Shown: piece after piece, positions 1 through 9,033 of the stretch
Layout: each line of letters opens with the position of its first letter
Position numbering within the stretch: position 1 is the first letter of the stretch
Assembly (NCBI RefSeq): GCF_015840715.1
Contig: NZ_CP060397.1
Location: 62,001 to 126,000, forward strand
DNA length: 64,000 nt
Source of the DNA: Synechococcus sp. CBW1004
GTDB taxonomy: Bacteria; Cyanobacteriota; Cyanobacteriia; PCC-6307; Cyanobiaceae
Direction of reading: 5' to 3'
The notes under the pieces: model-generated
What the model was told of the DNA's origin: nothing
Seen by the model: only the letters and a program-made list of their open reading frames with translations
The model's database searches: none
Position numbers and translations under genes: made by a program

Positions 1-336
1 CGTCTGGCTCGTTTCCTCGCAGATCTCCCGATCCCCCTGGCGCTTCAGCTTGAGCCGGAGCAGCCTGTGGATGGTGGAGGGATACCAGGTGGGCCTGAGG
101 CCGGCCTGCTGCAGGTGCTGATGCAGCACCCCCACCGCCTTGTGGGTGGGAGCCACCACGGTCCAGCAGAGCGCGCGGGCCTCGACGCGCTGGAGCAGCC
201 GCGTCGACAGGAACGTCTTGCCGGTGCCGGCGTAACCGCTGAGCACGAACGGCACCCCGGCCTCGGGGGCCTCCAGCCAGGCGGCGAAGGTGTCTTCGGC
301 TCTGCGCTGATCCGGGGTGAGAGCGGCTTCGGTCAC
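1..336 (-). CDS. RecD-like/UvrD-family DNA helicase, N-terminal part (runs off the left edge)
   Basis: Only the first 112 codons are inside the window, read from a GTG at 336. The reading frame shows a P-loop GYAGTGKT at about residues 34-41, then APTHKAVGVL at about 62-71, the usual motif Ia of superfamily 1 helicases of the RecD/AAA_30 type. It would act on DNA in repair or recombination as an ATP-driven helicase. The gene follows the DUF212 gene by 30 bases on the same strand. The rest of the protein, and so the exact subfamily, cannot be seen. Confidence 0.75.
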   Translation of the reverse strand, partial: MTEAALTPDQRRAEDTFAAWLEAPEAGVPFVLSGYAGTGKTFLSTRLLQRVEARALCWTVVAPTHKAVGVLHQHLQQAGLRPTWYPSTIHRLLRLKLKRQGDREICEETSQT

Positions 337-366
337 GGCACGACCGCCTCGGTCCGCAGGGATCGC

Positions 367-912
367 TCAGCCCAGGGGCGGCAGACCCCAGAGCTGGGCC
401 AGCTGCAGGGGGGAGCCCACCAGAGCCAGCCCGGGCAGGGCGACCAGAGGGCCCATCAGAGAACCGATGAGCACCTCCAGACGGGTGTGGCCGAGGTTCT
501 GCTTGAGGGGCTTCGCCGGGGTTTCACCGGCCACCAGCCCGCCGGCATCGCTCACCAGGCCATTGACGCGCTCGGCGGTCAGGCCGGCGGCCCGCCGCAC
601 CCCCGAGGCGTCGTAGAGCACCACGAAGCAGAGGGTCGCCGCCAGTGCGAACACACCGTCGGCAAAGCCCAGCTGCCAGCCCAGGCCGGCGGCGGTGCCC
701 GTCATCAGCGCCGAGTGGCTCGACGGCATGCCGCCGGTCTCGACCAGCACCTTCGGATTCCAGCGGCGATGAACCACCAGCTCGATCAGCAGCTTGGAGA
801 GCTGGGCCGCGCCGCAGGCCGCCAGTCCCCACCACAGCACGGCGTTGTCAAGCATGGCCAGCAAGGGCCGTGCGTCATGGAAGCCGCTCAGCAGGGCGGG
901 GGACAGGGTCAT
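367..912 (-). CDS. DUF212 / divergent PAP2-family membrane protein
   Basis: A 181-residue protein with several hydrophobic segments and the family motif [13 protein letters not shown] near residues 59-71, typical of the acid phosphatase/vanadium haloperoxidase-related DUF212 family found in cyanobacteria and plants. The biochemical role is not established; a membrane lipid or isoprenoid phosphatase is a guess from the distant PAP2 relation. Its ATG overlaps the crtE stop by four bases (ATGA), so the two are probably co-translated. An isoprenoid-diphosphate synthase as neighbour fits the idea of a phosphatase for a prenyl lipid, but that is inference. Confidence 0.85.
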   Translation of the reverse strand: MTLSPALLSGFHDARPLLAMLDNAVLWWGLAACGAAQLSKLLIELVVHRRWNPKVLVETGGMPSSHSALMTGTAAGLGWQLGFADGVFALAATLCFVVLYDASGVRRAAGLTAERVNGLVSDAGGLVAGETPAKPLKQNLGHTRLEVLIGSLMGPLVALPGLALVGSPLQLAQLWGLPPLG

Positions 913-1847
913 CGATCGCGGCTGGTGATGAACTCGGCCAGAGCCAGCAGGGGTGCCGCTTTGCCGCCCGCACCGTAGGGCTCCAGCGCCGCCTTCGCTT
1001 CGGCCACCAGGGCTTCGGCCCGCCGCTTCGATTCCTCCAGCCCCAGCAGTTTGGGGTAGGTGGTCTTGTCGGCGGCGAGGTCCTTGCCCGCGGTCTTGCC
1101 GAGCACCTCGCTGCTGGCGGTGACATCGAGGATGTCATCGATGATCTGGAAGGCGAGGCCGATGCCGCGCGCGTAGGTGCGCAGGGCGTCCAGCAGTTCG
1201 GCCGAGGCGCCGCCGATCAGGGCGCCGCAGAGCACACAGGCCCGCAGCAGGGCGCCGGTCTTGTGCAGGTGGATGTACTCGAGAGTCTCGAGATCCACCT
1301 GCTTGCCCTCGCACTCCAGGTCGACGACCTGGCCGCCCACCAGGCCCGGGGCGCCCGAGGCCATGCTCAGTTCGCCCACCACCGCCAGCAGTCGTTCCGC
1401 CGGCACACCCGGGCTTCGCAGCGCCACCATCTCGAAGGCGCGGGTGAGCAGGGCATCACCGGCCAGGATGGCGTTGGCCTCGCCATACACCTTGTGGTTG
1501 GTGGGGCGGCCGCGGCGCAGGTCGTCGTTGTCCATCGCCGGCAGGTCGTCGTGGATCAACGACATGGTGTGGATCATCTCCAGCGCCACTGCCGTCGGTA
1601 TCGCCAGCTCGCTGTCGCCACCTGCGAGTTCACAGGCCGCCAGGCAGAGGATCGGCCGAAGGCGCTTGCCACCGGCCAGCAGGGAGTAGCGCATCGCCTC
1701 CCGCAGGCTCTCAGGCCGCTCGGGACCGAGGGAGGCATCGAGCGCCGCCTCCACCCGGGCGCCGGCGTCGGTCAGATAGGTCTTGAAGTCGAAGCCTGCC
1801 GCCCCCCCCTGGGAGGTGCTGTCCATGCTCGTCACCGCCGCGGTCAT
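909..1847 (-). CDS. crtE: Geranylgeranyl diphosphate synthase
   Basis: A 312-residue all-alpha prenyltransferase that condenses IPP with allylic diphosphates to C20 GGPP, the precursor of carotenoids, the chlorophyll phytyl chain and quinones. The first Asp-rich motif [10 protein letters not shown] lies at 100-109 and the second, DDILD, at 237-241; the GGKRLRP substrate motif is at 59-65. An in-frame ATG 17 codons upstream would add a poorly conserved Arg-rich stretch, so I chose the ATG at 1847. It lies downstream of folD on the same strand with a 78-base gap and overlaps the DUF212 gene. Confidence 0.95.
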   Translation of the reverse strand: MTAAVTSMDSTSQGGAAGFDFKTYLTDAGARVEAALDASLGPERPESLREAMRYSLLAGGKRLRPILCLAACELAGGDSELAIPTAVALEMIHTMSLIHDDLPAMDNDDLRRGRPTNHKVYGEANAILAGDALLTRAFEMVALRSPGVPAERLLAVVGELSMASGAPGLVGGQVVDLECEGKQVDLETLEYIHLHKTGALLRACVLCGALIGGASAELLDALRTYARGIGLAFQIIDDILDVTASSEVLGKTAGKDLAADKTTYPKLLGLEESKRRAEALVAEAKAALEPYGAGGKAAPLLALAEFITSRDR

Positions 1848-1925
1848 GGGGGATGGGCCGTCGCGTTCGTCGCGCCGGATTCTCTCAGGCCATCCCATGG
1901 GGAGCCGCGCTGGCAGCGCGATCGT

Positions 1926-2807
1926 TCATGGCACCAGATCCCCCAGCCCGTGTTCGATGCCGTGGCGGCGGCACCAGGCCACCACCGTGTTCACCAGCAG
2001 CATCGCCACCGTCATCGGGCCGACGCCGCCGGGTACCGGCGAGATGGCCGCGGCGAGCGGCTCCACCTGCTCGAAGATCACATCGCCGCACAGGCCTCCC
2101 TCCGGCCGCCGGTGGATGCCCACATCCACCACCACGGCGCCTGGCCTGACGTGGTCGGCGCCGATCATCCGCGGCCGGCCGGCCGCCACCACGAGCACAT
2201 CAGCCTGTCGGGTCAGATCGGCCAGATCCCTTGTGCGCGAATGGGCCACGCTCACGGTGGCATCGGCGGCCTGCAGCATCAGCGCCATCGGCTGGCCGAC
2301 GAGGATGCTGCGGCCGACCACCACCGCCCGCCTGCCGGAGAGCTCGACCTGAGCGGCCTTGAGCAGGGCCATCACACCGGCGGGCGTGCAGCTGCGGGGA
2401 CCTGCCTCCCCCTTGAGCAGCCGTCCGAGATTGAGCGTGTGCAGGCCGTCGGCGTCCTTCTCCGGATCGATCGCCCTCAGCAGGGGGCCCTCGTCTAGGC
2501 CGGCGGGCAGGGGCAGTTGCAGCAGGATGCCGTCGACGGCCGGATCGGCGTTGAGCCGCTCGATCGTGGCCTGCACCTCCGCCGCGGGGGTGTCGGCCGG
2601 CAGATGGGCGCCGAGGCTGCGGATGCCGACGCGCCCGCAGGCCTTCTCCTTGTTGGCCACGTAGACGCCGCTGGCGGGGTCATCGCCCACCCGCAGCACC
2701 GCCAGTCCCGGGGGCCGGCCGGCCTGGTCCAGGCCGGCGCGGATGGCGTCCGTCAGCCGTTGCTCGATGGCAGCGGCCAGGCTGCGACCGTCCAGAAGCG
2801 ATGCCAT
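1926..2807 (-). CDS. folD: Bifunctional methylenetetrahydrofolate dehydrogenase/cyclohydrolase
   Basis: A 293-residue cytosolic enzyme that interconverts 5,10-methylene-THF, methenyl-THF and 10-formyl-THF with NADP, supplying one-carbon units for purines and formyl-Met. The family pattern [14 protein letters not shown] (with the catalytic Lys), [13 protein letters not shown] and the Rossmann segment [11 protein letters not shown] are all present. The open frame extends far upstream, but homology starts at [10 protein letters not shown], so the ATG at 2807 is used. Its start region faces the divergent HD-phosphohydrolase gene 61 bases away, so that short gap should hold both promoters. Confidence 0.95.
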   Translation of the reverse strand: MASLLDGRSLAAAIEQRLTDAIRAGLDQAGRPPGLAVLRVGDDPASGVYVANKEKACGRVGIRSLGAHLPADTPAAEVQATIERLNADPAVDGILLQLPLPAGLDEGPLLRAIDPEKDADGLHTLNLGRLLKGEAGPRSCTPAGVMALLKAAQVELSGRRAVVVGRSILVGQPMALMLQAADATVSVAHSRTRDLADLTRQADVLVVAAGRPRMIGADHVRPGAVVVDVGIHRRPEGGLCGDVIFEQVEPLAAAISPVPGGVGPMTVAMLLVNTVVAWCRRHGIEHGLGDLVP

Positions 2808-2868
2808 CGGTGCGGCGAACTCGACCCACCAGCATGCCTGCGGGGCTGCAGGGCTAGCGTTTCGGTCC

Positions 2869-4992
2869 ATGACGGGCTCAGCAGCCGAGGCGATGGCGCA
2901 CGCGATGCGGCGACTGCGGTCTCTGTGGCGGGGCCTGCTGCGGCTCGAGCGCCCGCGCCAGGCGATCGTCTGCTGGCGCCCGGCCGGCATGGCGGCGATG
3001 CTGCTGGCCTGCCTGCTGGTCGCACTGCTGACCAGCTGGCCCTGGCTGGTGGAACCGAGTCTGCGGCCGGGGCTGCCGGCTCCGTTCACGGTGCGGGCTC
3101 CCCGCGACGCCACCGTGATGGACAGCGCGGCCCTCGAGCAGCGCCGCAGCCAGATGGTGCCGCGCACCACCGTGCAGGTGATCGATGAGCGTCTGACCAG
3201 GCAGCTGCAGGACCAGCTCGAGCGCCTGCTGGAGCAGGTGCGTCAGCAGCGCGTCGCCGATCAGACCAGGATCGATCCGCTCAACCTCACCGCTGCTGAG
3301 CGGCGCTGGTTGCGGGGGCTGGATCCGAACTCTCTGGCCTCCTGGGAGGACGGCGTGCGACGGGCCCAGAACCGCATGTTGCGCCAGGGGGTGGCCGGCA
3401 CCCTGGCGGATGCGCAGCTGCTGGAGGCGGCCGGCCTCCAGCTCGAGGATCAGGCCCGGGAGGGGCGCCAGCTGGGGAGCCGTCTCGTTGTTCGCAGCCT
3501 CCAGGGCCGCAGCAACCTGCGCAGTGATCCGTTTCTGAGCCAGCAGCGGATTGAGGAGCTGCTCAGCCGCAACGGTCTGCCGACGATCACGGTGCGTCGC
3601 GGAGATCTGGTCGTCCGACAGGGCGAGAAGATCACGCCGCAGGCCTTCGATGTGCTGGACGCGTTCGGCCTGATCAACCGCCGGCCGCGGCCCCTGGCCT
3701 GGCTGGCCCATGTCAGTGAGGCCCTGGCCGTCTCCGGTGTGATGCTGCTAGTGATGCGGCGCTGGCGGGCGAGCCTCGAACCGCGTCAGGCTCTGCTGGC
3801 TCTGGCCACGCTGCTGGTGGTGCAGGCCTGCAAGCTCTGGCTGGGGCTGCTCGTCAGCCCCCTCGCCCTGCTGGTGCCCCCCACCCTGCTGCTGGCCCAG
3901 GGGCTGGGGACCGTCGCCGGGCTGGCCTGGCTTGCGGCCGCCAGCCTGCTGTGGCCCTTCCCCCTCAACGGCGTGCTGGAGTGTCGCCTGATCGTCGCCA
4001 CCCTGGTGGCGGTGCTGGCGGCTGTGCTGGCCGGGCGTCAGCGCAACCGCGCCCAGCTGCTGCAGCTGGCGGTGCTGCTACCGCTCGGGGCGCTGGCGGC
4101 GCAGGCCGCCGTGCTGCAGCTGGCGGCCCTTCTGGGGCTGGCGGGCGGCTCCGAAGGGGAGCTCCCCAGCAATGCCGAGCTGATGAATGAGGCCTGGCTG
4201 GTGGCGAGCCTGCTGCTGGCGGGTCTGATCCTGGCGCCCCTGGTGGAGAGCTTCTTCGGGCTGCTGACCCGTGCGCGGCTGATGGAGCTGGCGGACCTGG
4301 AGCGGCCGCTGCTGCGGCGGCTGTCCACCGAGGCGCCTGGCACCTTCGAGCACACCCTGATGATCTGCGGCCTGGCGGAGGAGGGGGCCCGCGCCATCCA
4401 TGCCGATGTGGATCTGATCCGCACCGGGGCGCTCTACCACGATGTGGGCAAGATGCATGGCCCGCAGTGGTTCATCGAGAACCAGGACGAACGCAGCGGC
4501 AATCCCCACGACCGGCTGGATGATCCCTTCGCCAGTGCTTCCATCCTTCAGGCCCATGTCGATGAGGGGCTGAAGCTGGCACGCCGCTATCGCCTGCCCC
4601 GCCCCCTGGCGGATTTCATCCCAGAACACCAGGGCACGCTGAAGATGGGCTACTTCCTGCACCGGGCCCGCGAGCTCGATCCCTCCGTTTCCGAAGAGCG
4701 GTTCCGCTACCGGGGACCGACGCCCCGCAGCCGCGAGACGGCGATCCTGATGCTGGCCGATGGCTGCGAGGCCGCCCTCCGTTCGCTGCCGCCGGATACC
4801 ACCGAGGATCAGGCGCGCCAGATGGTGCGGCGCATCGTCGAGGCCCGTCAGGCCGACGGCCAGCTGGCGGGCAGCGGCATCAGCCGCGCCGAACTGGAGC
4901 TGGTGATCCGCGCCTTCGTGAGGGTGTGGAGACGCATGCGTCACCGCCGCATTCCCTATCCCATCCCGGCCCGCAAGGCCTTCAGTGCCTGA
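2869..4992 (+). CDS. PgpH-like membrane HD-domain phosphohydrolase (7TMR-HDED / 7TM / HD)
   Basis: A 707-residue protein with one N-terminal membrane segment (about 40-58), a roughly 230-residue extracytoplasmic region, a block of about seven membrane helices (about 280-475) and a cytosolic HD domain with the YHDVGK signature (His524-Asp525). This is the architecture of Listeria PgpH and B. subtilis YqfF, which hydrolyse cyclic di-AMP. I infer the same activity here. The ATG at 2869 is chosen because sequence upstream overlaps folD. It is followed with an 8-base overlap by the Rieske gene. The c-di-AMP link is notable because KtrB and a KimA-like protein lie in the same window. Confidence 0.85.
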   Translation: MTGSAAEAMAHAMRRLRSLWRGLLRLERPRQAIVCWRPAGMAAMLLACLLVALLTSWPWLVEPSLRPGLPAPFTVRAPRDATVMDSAALEQRRSQMVPRTTVQVIDERLTRQLQDQLERLLEQVRQQRVADQTRIDPLNLTAAERRWLRGLDPNSLASWEDGVRRAQNRMLRQGVAGTLADAQLLEAAGLQLEDQAREGRQLGSRLVVRSLQGRSNLRSDPFLSQQRIEELLSRNGLPTITVRRGDLVVRQGEKITPQAFDVLDAFGLINRRPRPLAWLAHVSEALAVSGVMLLVMRRWRASLEPRQALLALATLLVVQACKLWLGLLVSPLALLVPPTLLLAQGLGTVAGLAWLAAASLLWPFPLNGVLECRLIVATLVAVLAAVLAGRQRNRAQLLQLAVLLPLGALAAQAAVLQLAALLGLAGGSEGELPSNAELMNEAWLVASLLLAGLILAPLVESFFGLLTRARLMELADLERPLLRRLSTEAPGTFEHTLMICGLAEEGARAIHADVDLIRTGALYHDVGKMHGPQWFIENQDERSGNPHDRLDDPFASASILQAHVDEGLKLARRYRLPRPLADFIPEHQGTLKMGYFLHRARELDPSVSEERFRYRGPTPRSRETAILMLADGCEAALRSLPPDTTEDQARQMVRRIVEARQADGQLAGSGISRAELELVIRAFVRVWRRMRHRRIPYPIPARKAFSA

Positions 4993-6373
4993 TCCGATGA
5001 CCCTCACCAGTTCCAGCTCAGGCATCAGCCCCAGCTCCGGCAGTAGCCCCGGGGCGACCGATCCCTGGCGGCAGGCCTGGTACCCGGTGGCTTACCTGAG
5101 CGACCTCGACCCGGATCGGCCCACCCCCTTCACCCTGCTCGGCGAGGACCTGGTGCTCTGGTTCGACCGCCAGGAGGCGCATTGGCGGGCGTTCACCGAT
5201 GTGTGTCCGCACCGGCTGGTGCCCCTCTCCGATGGCCGCCTCAACGAGAAGGGCGAGCTGGAGTGCCCTTATCACGGCTGGAGTTTTTCAGGCGACGGTC
5301 GCTGCACGGCGATCCCCCAGGCCAGCGAGGGGCAGAGCTTCGGTGCCCGCAGCCGCTGCCGCGCCCATGCCACCGCCACGGCTCAGGGGCTGCTGTTCGT
5401 GTTCAGCGGTGATCCCGATCAGGCGGGGGCCACACCCCTGCCGTTGGTGCCCGTTCTCGATGAGGACGAGCGCGGCCGCTGGCGCGACGGCTGGTTCGTG
5501 CAGGACACCTTCCGCGATCTGCCGATGGATGCGCTGACCCTGCTCGAGAACGTGCTGGATGTGAGCCATGTGCCCTTCACCCATCACGCCACCGTGGGGC
5601 GCCGCGAGAACGCCGGGCCGGTGGAGCTTGAGCTCACCGGTTTCGGGCCGCAGGGTTTCACCGGCCTGTGGGCCGAGGGACCGCGGCAGGGAAAGCTCGG
5701 CAGCCAGAACACCACCTTCGCGGCTCCGTGCCTGATGTGGCATGACCTGACGGCGCCGTCCTTCGCCCGCATCCTGACCGTGGTCTACGCCACCCCGATC
5801 CGGCGGGGTGAGTGCCGTCTGTTCGCCCGCTTCCCGTTCCAGTTCCGCTCTCCCTGGCCGGCGCGCCTGCTGGCGCTGCGGCCCCAGTGGCTGCAGCACA
5901 TCGGCAACCACACGGTGCTCGAGGACGACCAGCTGTTCCTGCACTGGCAGGAGCGGGTGCTGGAGCGCCGCGGCGGCAGCGCCGAGCTCAGCCGCAGCTG
6001 CCATCTGCCCACCGGCGCCGATCTCTATGTGCGCAGCCTGCACGACTGGGTGAACCGCCATGGCGGCGAACCGTTCCCCGGCCAGGCGCTGCCGCCGCGA
6101 CTGGACCGGGAGGCGCTGATGGAGCGGGAGCAGGCCCACACCCGCCATTGCCGCAGCTGTTCCGGGGCGCTGCGACGCCTCCGGCTAGTGAGGCGGATCT
6201 GCGAGGCGGTGGTGGTGGCCGGTCTGGCCCTAGCGGCGGTGTTGCCGGCCGTGGGCGCCAGGCTGATCGCCCTGATGCTGGTGCTGGCGGCCGTGCTGCT
6301 CAGGGCCCGCTGCCTGGGTTGGATTGAAGGTCTGCGGCGGGGCAGTGGCCTGCCGCCCCGCAATCGCCGCTGA
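4985..6373 (+). CDS. Rieske 2Fe-2S oxygenase, pheophorbide a oxygenase/Tic55-like
   Basis: A 462-residue protein with a Rieske cluster motif Cys74-Pro-His76 ... Cys94-x2-His97, a central mononuclear-iron oxygenase region and two hydrophobic segments near the C-terminus (about 400-440) that probably anchor it to the thylakoid. This is the layout of the plant-like PaO/Tic55/chlorophyllide a oxygenase group; the cyanobacterial substrates are mostly unknown, and a role in chlorophyll breakdown or modification is inference. The GTG at 4985 has AAGG six bases upstream and overlaps the previous stop; an ATG at 4997 is the alternative. Confidence 0.88.
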   Translation: MPDPMTLTSSSSGISPSSGSSPGATDPWRQAWYPVAYLSDLDPDRPTPFTLLGEDLVLWFDRQEAHWRAFTDVCPHRLVPLSDGRLNEKGELECPYHGWSFSGDGRCTAIPQASEGQSFGARSRCRAHATATAQGLLFVFSGDPDQAGATPLPLVPVLDEDERGRWRDGWFVQDTFRDLPMDALTLLENVLDVSHVPFTHHATVGRRENAGPVELELTGFGPQGFTGLWAEGPRQGKLGSQNTTFAAPCLMWHDLTAPSFARILTVVYATPIRRGECRLFARFPFQFRSPWPARLLALRPQWLQHIGNHTVLEDDQLFLHWQERVLERRGGSAELSRSCHLPTGADLYVRSLHDWVNRHGGEPFPGQALPPRLDREALMEREQAHTRHCRSCSGALRRLRLVRRICEAVVVAGLALAAVLPAVGARLIALMLVLAAVLLRARCLGWIEGLRRGSGLPPRNRR

Positions 6374-6380
6374 GCAGCGC

Positions 6381-6680
6381 TCACCAGCCCTGCCAGAGGC
6401 GGGTGCCTGGGCTGGCCAGGCTGGCGACGATCTTCCGCTGGAGCACCACCAGGGCCGGCACCAGGGTGATGGCGTTCGCCACGATCAGCGGGCCGTCTCC
6501 GGTGATCAGGCCGTAGAGACCCCACAGAGCGAGGCCGAGCGTGAGCAGCACGTACATCGGCAGCGAGATCCCGCGGGTGTCGCCGCTGCGCAGGGTCTTG
6601 ATCGCCTGGGGAAAGAAGCTCAGGGTGGTGAGCGTCGCGGCGGTGTAACCGACCAGGGCGACCGGCAGGGGCTGGGCCAT
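6381..6680 (-). CDS. SemiSWEET-type PQ-loop sugar transporter
   Basis: A 99-residue protein with three predicted membrane helices and the PQ motif in SFFPQAIKTLRSGDTRGIS near residues 21-39, typical of bacterial SemiSWEETs (MtN3/saliva family), which work as dimers in passive sugar exchange. A longer frame exists upstream, but the helix bundle and homology begin at MAQPLPVALVGY, so the ATG at 6680 was taken. It converges on the Rieske gene with only seven bases between stops. Sugar specificity cannot be read from the sequence. Confidence 0.88.
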   Translation of the reverse strand: MAQPLPVALVGYTAATLTTLSFFPQAIKTLRSGDTRGISLPMYVLLTLGLALWGLYGLITGDGPLIVANAITLVPALVVLQRKIVASLASPGTRLWQGW

Positions 6681-6786
6681 GGCGGCGGCGAGTGGGGCAG
6701 GCCACACTCTGACGCCGCAACCGTGCTGCGGTGCCCGATCGGCGGTGCCGGTCCCGGCGAGGATGGAATCCTGCCTCCCCGCCCCG

Positions 6787-8289
6787 ATGACACTCAGCTT
6801 CGCCCAGCTCCAGGCCCAGCTGAAACCCGAGTGGGGCCGCGAGCACGACGGCAATGGAGTCGACTTCGACCTGCTGATGCTGCCGTCGCTCAGCGTCGAT
6901 CCCGCTCAGATCGCCCTGATCACCGGTGCCCACAACTACGAGGAGCGTCAGCTGTTCTCGCTGATCCGGCTGCGCGATCCGGGCGTGCGCATCGTGTACG
7001 TCACCAGCAAGCTGCTGCCCGATCTGGTGGTGGACGCGGTGCTCGAGCTGCTGCCGGGGGTGCCCACCACCCATGCCCGCCGCCGCCTGCATCTGTTCGA
7101 CGCCGACGACGCTTCGCCACGGCCGCTCACCGAGAAGCTGCTGGAGCGCCCGGCCCTGTTGACCCGCATCAAGGAGCTGCTGCGGCCCGGGCGCAGCTTC
7201 ATCGCCTGCTATGTGGTCACCGAGCTGGAGAAGCGCCTCTCGGAGGTGCTGCAGGTGCCGCTGCTGGGCACTGATCCGGCCCTGTCCTGGTGGGGCAGCA
7301 AAGCCGGCAGCCGCGCCCTGTTCGCCCGCTGCGGTGTGCCCCATCCGCCCGGCAGCGCGCTGGTGCACAACCTCGACGACCTGGCGGAGGCGACGGCGGA
7401 GCTGTGGGAGGCACACCCGGATCTGGCGCGCTGTGTGGTGAAGCTGAACGAGGGGATCAGCGGCGAGGGCAACGCCCCGCTGGAGCTGGCGCCGCTGCAG
7501 CTGGCTGCGTTGAGTGCGGCGGAGCGGCGGCGGACGCTCCGGCAGGCGCTGGAGGCGATCCCCATGCCGCCGCCCCAGTGGCGTGACCTGGTGGTGCAGC
7601 AGGGGGCGCTGGTGGAGGCCTGGCTGGCCGGCGGCGAGGCCCTGTCCTCCCCGAGCGTGCAGGGCACGATCCACCCCGGTGGTGCGGTGGAGGTGCTCTC
7701 CACCCATGAGCAGATCCTGGGGGGTGCCAGCGGTCAGACCTATCTGGGTTGCCGGTTCCCCGCCGATGAGCCCTACCGGCGTGAGTTGATGCGCCACGGT
7801 CGCTCCGTGGGCGAGGCGCTGGCCAGCGAGGGCGCGCTCGAGCGCTATGCGGTCGACTTCATCGCCCGTCGCTTCGGTGACCGCTGGGACATCCAGGCGA
7901 TCGAGGTAAACCTGCGCCAGGGCGGCACCACCCACCCCACCATGGCGCTGCGGGCGATCACCACCGGCCATCTCGATGCCGACAGCGGCCTGTTCCTTTC
8001 GCCCACCGGCCAGCCGCTGCATTACGTCGCCAGCGACAACATCGTCGATCCGCACCTGCGCGGCCTGCTGCCGGTCGATCTGGTCGACATCGTCGCCGAG
8101 GCCGGCCTGCACTACGACCCGGCCCGGCTGCGCGGCAGCGTGTTCCATCTGCTGGGCTGCCTGTCGGAGTTCGGCAAGCTCGGCATGACCTCCCTGGGCA
8201 GCAGCGCCGCCATGGCCCAGACGGTGTTCGACGAGACCCGAGAGGCACTGCTGGAGGCCGGGGCGGCCCGCTCGCTGGTGCAGGGCTGA
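6787..8289 (+). CDS. ATP-grasp carboxylate-amine ligase, PGM1 peptide-ligase-like
   Basis: A 500-residue protein. An N-terminal pre-ATP-grasp region (about 1-140, with LITGAHNYEERQLF) is followed by ATP-grasp-like features: KLNEGISGEGNAPL (about 217-230, nucleotide-binding Lys/Gly-rich), and QAIEVNLRQGGTTHPT (about 370-385) with the Glu-x-Asn metal-binding pattern. The C-terminal domain resembles that of the pheganomycin ligase PGM1 group. Such enzymes join a carboxylate to an amine with ATP, but no substrate is evident, and no precursor peptide or NRPS gene is adjacent. The ATG at 6787 is used; another in-frame ATG lies eight codons upstream. Confidence 0.75.
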   Translation: MTLSFAQLQAQLKPEWGREHDGNGVDFDLLMLPSLSVDPAQIALITGAHNYEERQLFSLIRLRDPGVRIVYVTSKLLPDLVVDAVLELLPGVPTTHARRRLHLFDADDASPRPLTEKLLERPALLTRIKELLRPGRSFIACYVVTELEKRLSEVLQVPLLGTDPALSWWGSKAGSRALFARCGVPHPPGSALVHNLDDLAEATAELWEAHPDLARCVVKLNEGISGEGNAPLELAPLQLAALSAAERRRTLRQALEAIPMPPPQWRDLVVQQGALVEAWLAGGEALSSPSVQGTIHPGGAVEVLSTHEQILGGASGQTYLGCRFPADEPYRRELMRHGRSVGEALASEGALERYAVDFIARRFGDRWDIQAIEVNLRQGGTTHPTMALRAITTGHLDADSGLFLSPTGQPLHYVASDNIVDPHLRGLLPVDLVDIVAEAGLHYDPARLRGSVFHLLGCLSEFGKLGMTSLGSSAAMAQTVFDETREALLEAGAARSLVQG

Positions 8290-8595
8290 GGGCCCCTGGA
8301 ACGGCGGCGACCTCCACACCCCGGGATGGCTCCGATGAGGAGCGAGACGGGTGGCGCGTCGCGCTCCCCTGGCGTGCGGCAGTCTTCCAGTGCCGGTTCA
8401 GCGGGCTCATCGACGTGCTCTCCTTGCTGGTCAGCTCGGCAGCGGACCGGCAGGATCGGCTCAGCAATGCCGAAACGTGCCATGGGCGCACCGCCGCCGG
8501 AAGGTTCCTCCCCGTGGCAACAGGATGCTCAGGTCGCTGGCCCTCCCGCAGGCCTGCAGCGGGATCTGGGGACGGGGATCGCTCAGGAGTCCCGC
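8290..8595. other. Intergenic stretch of 306 bases with no supported gene
   Basis: Open frames exist on both strands here because of the high GC content, but none carries a recognisable domain, a good start or continuity with a neighbour. The last part includes AGGAG at 8585-8589, six bases before the ATG at 8596, so the right end is the leader of that gene. I see no tRNA or clear hairpin in it. Confidence 0.5.
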
Positions 8596-9033
8596 ATGCC
8601 GGCGCACCGGAGAACACCCCCTGGCCCGGAGCGGAGGACACCCTGGCTCTGGCTGCCTGTGGCCCTCTCCACCACGTTGCTGGTGCTGTTCGCCGTGGTG
8701 GTGAACCGCCAGCAGGCCCAGGCGCAGCGGATCGGAGAGCTGTCCAACCGGGTGAGGGCGCTCGAACAGAGCCGTGCCCTGGAGCGCACCGCCGTGCTGG
8801 AGCAGCAGCTGCGCGCGATGCTGTCGCGCCTGCAGACAATGGAGAAGGGCGGGCTGGAGCTGATGAGCAAAGAGCGTGATCAGCAGCAGGTGATCGAACG
8901 GCTGCAGAGCGAACTGGAGCAGGTGCGCAACGCCCTGCTCACCCAAGGCGGCAGCGCGGCCGATGGCCTGCTGCTGCCGTCTCCCGCCAGCGGCGGCCGG
9001 CGGCCAGCGCACTCCCTTCCGGCCAGCCCTTGA
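8596..9033 (+). CDS. Small membrane-anchored coiled-coil protein, function unknown
   Basis: A 145-residue protein. After a basic, Pro-rich N-terminus there is one membrane helix (about 17-38), then about 75 residues of heptad-rich Gln/Glu/Leu/Arg coiled coil, and a low-complexity tail. The ATG at 8596 is well supported by AGGAG six bases upstream. The stop overlaps the TTG start of the next gene (TTGA), which suggests an operon with the CDP-diacylglycerol hydrolase-like gene. I do not recognise a family; a bitopic scaffold facing the periplasm or lumen is the most that can be said. Confidence 0.65.
   Translation: MPAHRRTPPGPERRTPWLWLPVALSTTLLVLFAVVVNRQQAQAQRIGELSNRVRALEQSRALERTAVLEQQLRAMLSRLQTMEKGGLELMSKERDQQQVIERLQSELEQVRNALLTQGGSAADGLLLPSPASGGRRPAHSLPASP

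Noticed and set aside
645-2498. Long plus-strand open frame opposite crtE and folD
   Set aside because: It is antisense to two well-supported genes and its translation is Arg/His/Gln/Gly-rich without any domain, as expected for a shadow frame in GC-rich DNA.
6025-8319. Minus-strand open frame of more than 760 codons opposite the Rieske, SemiSWEET and ligase genes
   Set aside because: Low-complexity composition, no domain, and it crosses three real genes on both strands.
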